From: Scortum barcoo
Lineage: Eukaryota; Chordata; Actinopteri; Centrarchiformes; Terapontidae
Assembly: GCA_023238725.1 (NCBI GenBank)
Contig: CM041550.1
Span: 6,147,044-6,211,043, forward strand
Direction of reading: 5' to 3'
DNA: 64,000 bases
The first letter of the stretch is position 1; the number at the start of each line of letters is the position of its first letter. The notes under the pieces were generated by a model. It was not told where the DNA came from, made no database searches, and saw nothing but the letters and a program-made list of their open reading frames with translations. Below are positions 57,031-64,000 of this stretch, piece after piece. The translations under genes and the position numbers were made by a program.

Positions 57031-59703
57031 TATGTATAAATAACAATTTACGAAAACTTGATTAATCTAAGCATTAATTTAAGCAATACTACTAAGTTGT
57101 TTCTAGTTTTAAGAAGTATTGAAGCAGCTCTGTACTCTCCGTCATCCAGCAGAGGTGCTGGTGATGTTTTTCTGTTTCACTGGCAACACATCACCGTTTC
57201 AAAGGTTTTAGTTAAACATCAGGTGAGCTTCAAAAATGTATGAACGAGCTCCTGCGCGCTGCTTTTAACTCGCCAACAATCCTCTGCACGCGGGTCAAAC
57301 AGTTTTACAGCAATCTTCTCTTCAAGCTGTTGGTGACGTTTCGGGGCTGTCAGGACTTTTGTAAAAAAAACGTGGCGGTTTTGCACTTGGAAATCAAACT
57401 CTTTAAATTCACTGGCATCTTCTTTGCTCTCTTTCACTGTAAATTGTGATCATTTTCCTTTCAGTGACCAATTTTTCAATTTTTGGTCTCTGCGCAATGA
57501 AATGATCCAACGTGACCACATTTACTTTGTGGAAGAACGCTGCTCTGATGATTTAAAGGCGACCTTTGCGTGGACCCGTCATAGTCGCTGCCCGAGGGAA
57601 TTTTTCTTCCTCAAAGCTTTTCCTGAATGTACATAAAGTAAACTTTTGGAAGCTGACTTGACTTTTTTCTGCTGTTTGGATTGAGAAGTCCCAAAACATC
57701 GTCCAACTGAGCTGAGAAACACCAAAGATGTATGCAAACATTGGCTGGCAGCACGATGATCCGCTGTGATTACATCAACAATTGTGAGGCAGCTCCACAC
57801 ACACGGTTACACTGTGGATCAGTCAATGCAAACATTTTGTCAATCAAAAATTTAAGACAGAATATCAACCGGCGGAAGAACCAGCACTTGAACTCTGTAT
57901 CTTGCTCGCCATCGCTGCACTTTACAAACAACCAGTCAAAACCATTTTCTGATGGCTGAAACAGGAATCAAGTTTTGGCATAATATTACAGCGATCTCCA
58001 TCTTTTCTTTTCTTTGTTCAGTTTGGACGCATTTTGTTGTTTTTTTTCTCTTTTTGGATAGTTCACAGAAGAGTATAGCTGCATGGTGCTGTTAACGGGT
58101 TGTGCAAACATTTATGGAGGTCAAACGCAATTCCTGTTTGGGGAAAGATAATTAGAAGATGACCTTTGTTTGGAGATGTCACTGTTCGGCTGATGGGGTC
58201 GTGGAGGTCGGCCTGCGGGTGTGTGATCCTGTAGTTCCAGTATGTGCTGTGTGATTGGGTTTGCTTTACAAAGACAAAGTTTTTATTAATTTAAATCTTG
58301 GTACAATAACATTAGGGAAAGAGTGCGGTTATCTAGAGTTAAAACTGATTGTTGTATGGTGCATTTTTCTCATTTTATATCCAGCTCTGTTCCTCTTGCA
58401 TTGGCACTGAACATAAATAAAGCAGAGCGGCATCATCCCATATGAACGAACATCCGCAGGGACACTGGGACAATCTGAGGCAGGCAATTTACATTAAAGG
58501 CCAATTCCTTTGTACTCCTCAGAGGTGTATTACAATATTCTGAACCCTGTATGTAGGTATGGCCCCCCTTATTCACTCATTTCAGTATCTTTATTGGCTG
58601 TGAATACTAAGTCCCCTTTACCCTCCTTAGTTCTGTACGCCCCTGAGGTGAGGTTTACTGCAGCACGACAGGTATTGTCACATGAGATCTCACTCATTTG
58701 CACATCTTAAACGGCTTGCTTCACAGAATATCACTTACACCCTTGAGGTATCCAGAACTGGATAAAAGCAGCTTTTGTTTAACACTAAGTTTTTTGGGGG
58801 GGAATGTGGTGGGGCGAGGTCATTAGAGCCCAGTACTTCCTCTTTTATTGAGTAAACAAAGGTGACGATCTGCTTCATTTTCTGATATAAGAAAAATCAC
58901 CACTTCACTGCATGCGCATCCCTCCGTCAAATAATAGCTCATGTTTGATTGGTCGGTTCAGCCTCACGTCCCCACGCAGGACGGACCCCTGCTGCTCGCA
59001 CATTGATGTTTGGTTGAACCTGCTGCTGACACCGGCATGACCCCCCCCACCCCACCACCATCACCACCACTGAAACCAAACAGTCCTCTGAGCCCCCGAG
59101 GAAGCACTTAACCTGTCATGCTGCATTCTCAAAATGACTTTTTGTTTTGTCCAAGCACACACACACACTCACAAACACACACATCTGCATGAATCGCATG
59201 TTCACACACTGAACAAACACAAGAGCACACAAGTGTTTTGATTTAGGGACCACGGCTCAAAAGCAATACGAGAAATTTGAGGCAAGACTTCAAGAAAAGA
59301 AACAGTCAAACAGAATCATTGTTGTTTTTATTTTATATTGTTTATGTGGCACAAAACAACATTACAAAATGATCTGTACACAAAATGATAACAAACATGA
59401 TGTGTGACAATAATCAGACACAGACTAAAAGAAAACACTTTAAACATTTAGAATAACATTAAAATGAAAAAATACCATGAACCATCTGTGCTCTTTGTTT
59501 AGATTTGCATGTTGTGTACATTTTTGCAAGTGTGTAATGTGATATACACACCAAAAGTAAACCGCACATATGCGACGGTCTGAAAAACAACAACAACAAC
59601 AACGATACAGCACAAACATGCACGTCGCGGTGTGTCAATGGCATCTCTCGCTCTGTAGGGAGACTGTGCTAATCAGATTAGCGGGGTCTGCAAGGTGGAG
59701 GAG

Positions 59704-59705
<2 letters not shown>
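57031..59705. other. non-coding DNA
   Basis: No supportable gene. Overlapping plus and minus frames of about 70 codons at 57219-57449 compete for the same DNA and neither is recognisable. A G run lies at 58795-58801 and a C-rich run at 59040-59065. CA runs are at 59156-59169 and an AAC run at 59587-59604. Confidence 0.5.

Positions 59706-59734
<29 letters not shown>
59706..59734. repeat. (GT)n microsatellite
   Basis: A perfect GT array of about 29 bases. Frames 59570-59800, 59695-60012 and the 192-codon minus frame 59635-60213 all run through it and through the CTGT array below, so they are spurious. Confidence 0.95.
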
Positions 59735-59840
59735 CACGTGCCCAACAAGAGAGCAGATGTAACAGGCCAACAGCGAGGCTCAGACCGTCTGTTTCTCTGA
59801 TTTCTGTCCCAGCATTTCGCCGTCTGACTGACTGGACGAC

Positions 59841-59898
59841 CGCCTGCCTGTCTGTCTGTCTGTCTCACTGTCTGTCTGCCTGTCTGTCTGTCTGTCTC
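59841..59898. repeat. (CTGT)n-type microsatellite, interrupted
   Basis: Imperfect array of CTGT/CTGC units with two interruptions. Its GCCTGCCTGTCTG start and CAGGCAGGC near 59899 form a small inverted pair. Confidence 0.9.
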
Positions 59899-60829
59899 AG
59901 GCAGGCAGAGCTCAGGACAACACAGAGGAATCAGAAAATGTTGGACAATTTGCAACTTAACACTCTTGTGACATCTAACAACGGGCATCGTTTTGATTTT
60001 ACCTTCCAGTGATTTGACTGATTTGAAGTTTCTGCCACAGTGTTGAAAAAGTATTTTCCATTGAACAAATAGTCCCTTTGAAAACTCTTGAGGTTTGTGG
60101 ACACACACAAGCTCCCAAGCAAATACCACTGAATCAGCATAATTAGACACCAGCAGGACTAAGTGTTTTCTAAGAAAGTGTGTGAACTGATTGTTTGATT
60201 CGAGTGGATTCATCAGCTCAGGACATTAATTTAAAGCCTTCTGCTATTTCATCTTTTATTATTATTAAAGCAATGCTGTTTAAACTCAGGAGGCAGCGAC
60301 AAGCAACAGTTTAGTTTAGTTTGAGTAGACGAATGCAGTTAAACGTACTAAAATGTGTGAGGCAGGACACAAACTCCTGATAAACTCTGATAAAAGTTTG
60401 TTGCTCTTACTCTCTTACTTCTCCACGGCACATGAGAAAATCCCACTTCCTGAATTTTGTGAAAATGTTGGCAGAAATGATGCTTCCTCCAAAACATGTT
60501 TTCATCTGTTGGTATTTAGTCGGAAACACATTTGCTTGTTCAGCTTTTTTTTAAGAAAAGACAAAAAAAATTCAGTTAATTACAGAACAAAAAAAAAAGT
60601 CTAACATGACAGATGACAGATTACATAAACTGTCCAATAAACCAGCTGCTTTTAAGTCACAACTTGTAATTAACAAGCCCTGGTTGCAATTTAGCAGGTC
60701 GAATGTGAATCAACCGAACACAAAATCAAATGAATCTTTCCCATTTTGGCTCGAGTCAAAGACAACAGAAGGTTTGTATACATCTTAAAAATGTTCAGGA
60801 CATTATCAGGTCTGAAGAGGCCTCGATGG
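59899..60829. other. non-coding DNA
   Basis: AT-rich unique DNA, with A runs near 60565 and 60588-60597. No gene evidence. Confidence 0.5.
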
Positions 60830-61300
60830 GAAGAAAACCAGGCTGTTGGGTACTTTGAATGTCTCGGGGCAAACCCTGAAAACATCATGCCGCCCGAGCC
60901 AGGTCTGGTCATGGCCGCGGCTGGCTAACCCGCAATTTCCATCTCCAGCACAGCGTTCTTTGGACGTCTGCCCTCCCTCTCCTCCACCTGAGTCACTCCC
61001 TCTCACCGCAGGCTTTGTCTCCGTCTGCCTTGCCCGGCCTGCGTCCGTCTGTCTCCTCCGCACGTCTCCAGCGCCTGATCCGCCTCAGCCCCACTGCGCC
61101 GCAATGTTTAGACAAAGCGAGGGAGACAGAGACGCGCTGGCTGTGGAGGAGAGGGAGGCCGAAAATTTCCGCCTTCCCTTTCCGTATAAGTGACCCTGAT
61201 GTTAGTCTCGGAGGCTTTAAAGGCTGGATCCGAAAATCCCTGGAGTGTAAACAGATGATGGACTCGGCATGTGAAGACGAAAAACAGTGGAAATGAGAGG
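60830..61300. promoter_or_regulatory. CpG-richer block, candidate promoter or conserved element
   Basis: This is the most CpG-rich block in the window (CATGGCCGCGGCTGG near 60910, CCGCACGTCTCCAGCGCC near 61056, ACTGCGCCGCAATG near 61092, GACGCGCTGG near 61131). Several overlapping frames of 85-115 codons on both strands reflect GC content and are not recognisable; one ATG-started piece (MFRQSEGDRDALAVEEREAE, from 61106) is hydrophilic and ends in a stop after 29 codons. It could be a CpG-island promoter remnant or a conserved element. The sequence alone does not choose. Confidence 0.25.
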
Positions 61301-62233
61301 GAGTCTTCACTTTCACATTATTTGAAAGGGCATTAATGTAACTTTAAACTCTAAACGTTGGAGAGTCAGAGTGCTTTACCTTGCGCTTCGTGTGTCTGGG
61401 TGAATAATGACTGTTATCTCCGAGGTGAAGTACCAAAGACATTTTAGCAGCACAGAAAAACTTCTTAGGAAAAACGCTGCGGGTACAAAGCCTCTGACTT
61501 CACCACATTTTAAATCCAGTCTGCCACAAACAATAAATATTGGTTTCTCTTACTGTAATGGTGACCCACAATTTTCCTGACCTTAATTAAGTAGTTTTAG
61601 TAGCTGAAACTTACAACAATAACAACAAACCTGAACTGCAAATCAACACCGTGTTGCATCATTCGGTGATAGATAGCGGCCATAGATTTCCTTTTACTGG
61701 TAACTGATTAGTAAATTACGTTTCAGTGTCAGTTTAAATGATTAAAGTTTGTTTGTACAGCAGCATAGAAACTTTATTAAGACTGTGAAGTGTGTCAGAC
61801 GTAACAGTAATAAACACCTGAAGCAAGGCGTACAGTAAAGGACACAAACCATAAATATTAGCTCATTAAAAACAATTTATAAAAGAAGTGCATGAGGAAC
61901 AAATAAGTGATAAAAATAGTCATTTATAAAGTGTTTTAAGAGATAATAAAGGACAGTTAATGTCTTTCTGTCTTACTTGTAGGCACTACAAACCACCCCG
62001 AACCACGCTGACATACTCAGGGATTGGACGAATGAAGGTCGGGTATATTCGTTTTCGATCCACACTGAAGTGACGGCTTGAGAGTGACGCATCTTTGAGA
62101 GCACATGATGACAGATCAGCTGATATCTGAGCTCCGCTTGTGGAGACTCTGTTTATGTTTTGACCAGAAGTTGTTGGAGATGGCGGGATGCTGACCGTCG
62201 TGGCACTGATTATCATATATACGGTCTTTGCTC
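61301..62233. other. non-coding DNA
   Basis: AT-rich, no gene evidence. Confidence 0.5.
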
Positions 62234-62267
62234 CATTCATTCATTCATTCATTCATTCATTCATTCA
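62234..62267. repeat. (CATT)n microsatellite
   Basis: Eight or so perfect CATT/ATTC units. Confidence 0.95.
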
Positions 62268-64000
62268 CAGCGAACTCAATGGCTGAATCCAAGGCCAGGA
62301 AGAGAGCCTGTCTGTAAATGAAAAGTCATCAGCATATGTGATGGCTTTTCAACTGTCTGATATGTGATGAGTACTCGATTACATTGCTACTTCACTGATC
62401 CTGTCAGTGGGAGGTCCAAAGCAGAAAATGTTCAGGACACATAAGACGAAGTAAACATTTACGTCATGTAGAGTTTCTGAGGTATTCTAAGTCTGTCCAT
62501 AGCTTTTTAAAAACACAAATCTTACGAAGCAATATGGACAGAAAAATGTCATAGTTTCCAGAATTTGCAGAACCATAGCTCAAACATTTGTCGCCCAGAA
62601 GCTTTTGCCATCCAGGGAAGGAAGGGAAACAGTGGCTCTTTTATTTTTGGCAGGCAACATGGATGTCTGGCTTCTTAAAGTAGCAGCAGCGGCTGCGGCA
62701 GCAGCGGTGGATGCTGTTTTGGGCCACAGCAACTCCTTGTCTGCCTGAAGCCCCTCTGTCATCTGTCACCCGTCCGTCCATCTACAGAGCCTCTGAACCT
62801 GCCCATCCTGTCCATGTGGCCTCACCTCAACCTCTCTGCACATGAGCATGTGCGTTTGTTTTCAAAGGAGGGAGGGGAGAAGTGCTTTTTAAATAGATAT
62901 TCAGCTATCTATAGAGCGAAACCTACACAGATGAAAATAAAGCCTTCATTTCCAACTCCCGTCTGAGCTCTGGACTCTCTCCAGCTCATTTTCTCTCTCT
63001 GGATTTCGACCGTTTGCCGTCCAAGTCAATACCGTCCTCGGCTTCAGGTTTTCAATAGCCTGAATCTCCGGGCATGACAGAGACATTCCCTCTCAGACAC
63101 ACTTCAAAGGAAATGTCAGACGATATATTCGCGAGGATGCATATTGATTCTGAGGCGGGTGACCCACTTTGGGGTTTCTGGGCTGAATAAAATCTGTGTT
63201 TCCAACTTATCAAGCAGAGATGTGTTGCTTTTTTGCCATGGATACCGAAAGAAAAACCACTCCAACACTTTATTGTTGCAACCCGGCGTCTTCCAGTGAC
63301 AGAGTGGAACAATGAGGAGGCAGAAACGAAACAAAACAGAGCAGCTCAGTGGCAGTCGTGGTCGGACGGTGGCGTTTCCAACCACATCTCTGACACACCC
63401 TCAATTTAGTCTCTCTTTTTTTTACTTTGGGATCCCTCCAGACTGGCTGCTCCTGACAAACAGCAGGAAACAAAAGCAGTCATTTAACCCCTAAAGCTCA
63501 GAAACCAGGAGCGCAATTTCAGTTCAAGAACAAATACGACTACGGGCCCTCGATTTAGTCGCAGAGAGGAGGGATGCGGCTGTCTGTGCGCTGTCCTGCA
63601 GGCTGAAATCAACAGTTTCCACCGGCTGTTGTTGTGTGCAGCTTGCGACGTGATCAAAGGGGATGGCACTGTCAATGCTCTTATCATGCTACGCGTGCCA
63701 CTTTCCAGGGGACTGATAAGATGGAACAATTGATGCATACCTCTGTGCTCGTGCAGAGCAGACAATGGTCTGCAACAGGCTGCTGTGGCAAATAATCACA
63801 TCAGATGCAGCCTCGTGTCTCTGCCAAAGGTTGTGCATGTCTGTAAAAAATTAAAATTACAAAAACGTATCAATGTAACAGACTATTTTTTATGGTTATC
63901 CACATCTGTAATATTTAAGTGCCAACCAGTGGACTGGGATTTAATACTAAGATGTCCAAACACTCTTTCCATGGTAAAAAAAATGTGTTTTACTTCAGAC
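62268..64000. other. non-coding DNA with two high-complexity blocks
   Basis: Blocks at 62870-63160 (TTAAATAGATATTCAGCTATC, a possible MEF2-like AT-rich site, and GACGATATATTCGCGAGG) and 63480-63800 (CTCGATTTAGTCGCAGAG, CTTGCGACGTGATCAAAG, TTATCATGCTACGCGTGCC) are repeat-free and look like conserved non-coding DNA. A short GCA/GCG run lies at 62681-62706. Frames up to 93 codons occur on the minus strand without recognisable domains. No gene can be supported. Confidence 0.4.

Noticed and set aside
57219..57449. Overlapping 69- and 72-codon frames on opposite strands
   Set aside because: Both are open over the same bases, neither matches a known family, and this is expected for some short stretches by chance.
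59635..60213. 192-codon minus-strand open frame, the longest in the window
   Set aside because: It runs through the GT and CTGT microsatellites, giving RQTDRQ and THTHTH repeats, and has no recognisable domain.

Overview
The window reads as nuclear DNA of a ray-finned fish, probably a percomorph teleost. The evidence is AT-rich, strongly interspersed sequence with many dinucleotide and tetranucleotide microsatellites, and several repeat families that I recognise from teleost genomes: a Tc1/mariner miniature element with terminal inverted repeats, tails of 5'-truncated non-LTR retrotransposons, and high-copy short repeats with AAGTACTT-type and AATCGATTATC-type cores. The genus and gene-family names come from memory of such sequences; no search was possible.

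No gene can be annotated with confidence. Open frames are short. The longest ones (154, 146, 192 and 135 codons) run through simple repeats or pyrimidine tracts and are artefacts. There are no recognisable tRNA, rRNA, CRISPR or prokaryote-style operon features. The window is best read as intergenic DNA or a very large intron. Three short segments have exon-like properties and are listed with low confidence: a 39-codon ATG-to-splice-donor segment at 44113-44229 (+), a 55-base acceptor-to-donor segment at 45913-45967 (+), and a 130-base acceptor-to-donor segment at 33158-33287 (-).

Layout. 1-9 kb: unique DNA with a pyrimidine tract (2.6-2.9 kb), two interspersed repeats (3.1-3.9 kb) and a 43-bp minisatellite (8.5 kb). 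8.9-9.5 kb: a repeat ending in a perfect 168-bp AGAT array. 9.8-18.2 kb: a retrotransposon tail, an LTR-like repeat, two high-copy repeats, a complete Tc1/mariner-type miniature element (14546-15081), a tandem duplication (15.9-16.5 kb) and a Tc1-like end. 18-29 kb: mostly unique, with a GA array, an ACTTGAGA-type repeat and a fold-back repeat. 29.1-29.7 kb: an inverted copy of the 8.9-9.5 kb AGAT-tailed repeat. 30-43 kb: more copies of the same repeat families, a CA array, and several gene-poor, high-complexity blocks that could be conserved enhancers. 43-48 kb: CA/TG runs, the candidate first exon, and a 440-bp degenerate ACTTGAGA array. 48-64 kb: mainly unique DNA with scattered repeats and a CpG-richer block at 60.8-61.3 kb.

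The most notable observations are the inverted pair of AGAT-tailed repeats about 20 kb apart, two independent tandem duplications, the long ACTTGAGA array, and the possible exons. I did not see anything that can be defended as a new biological system.
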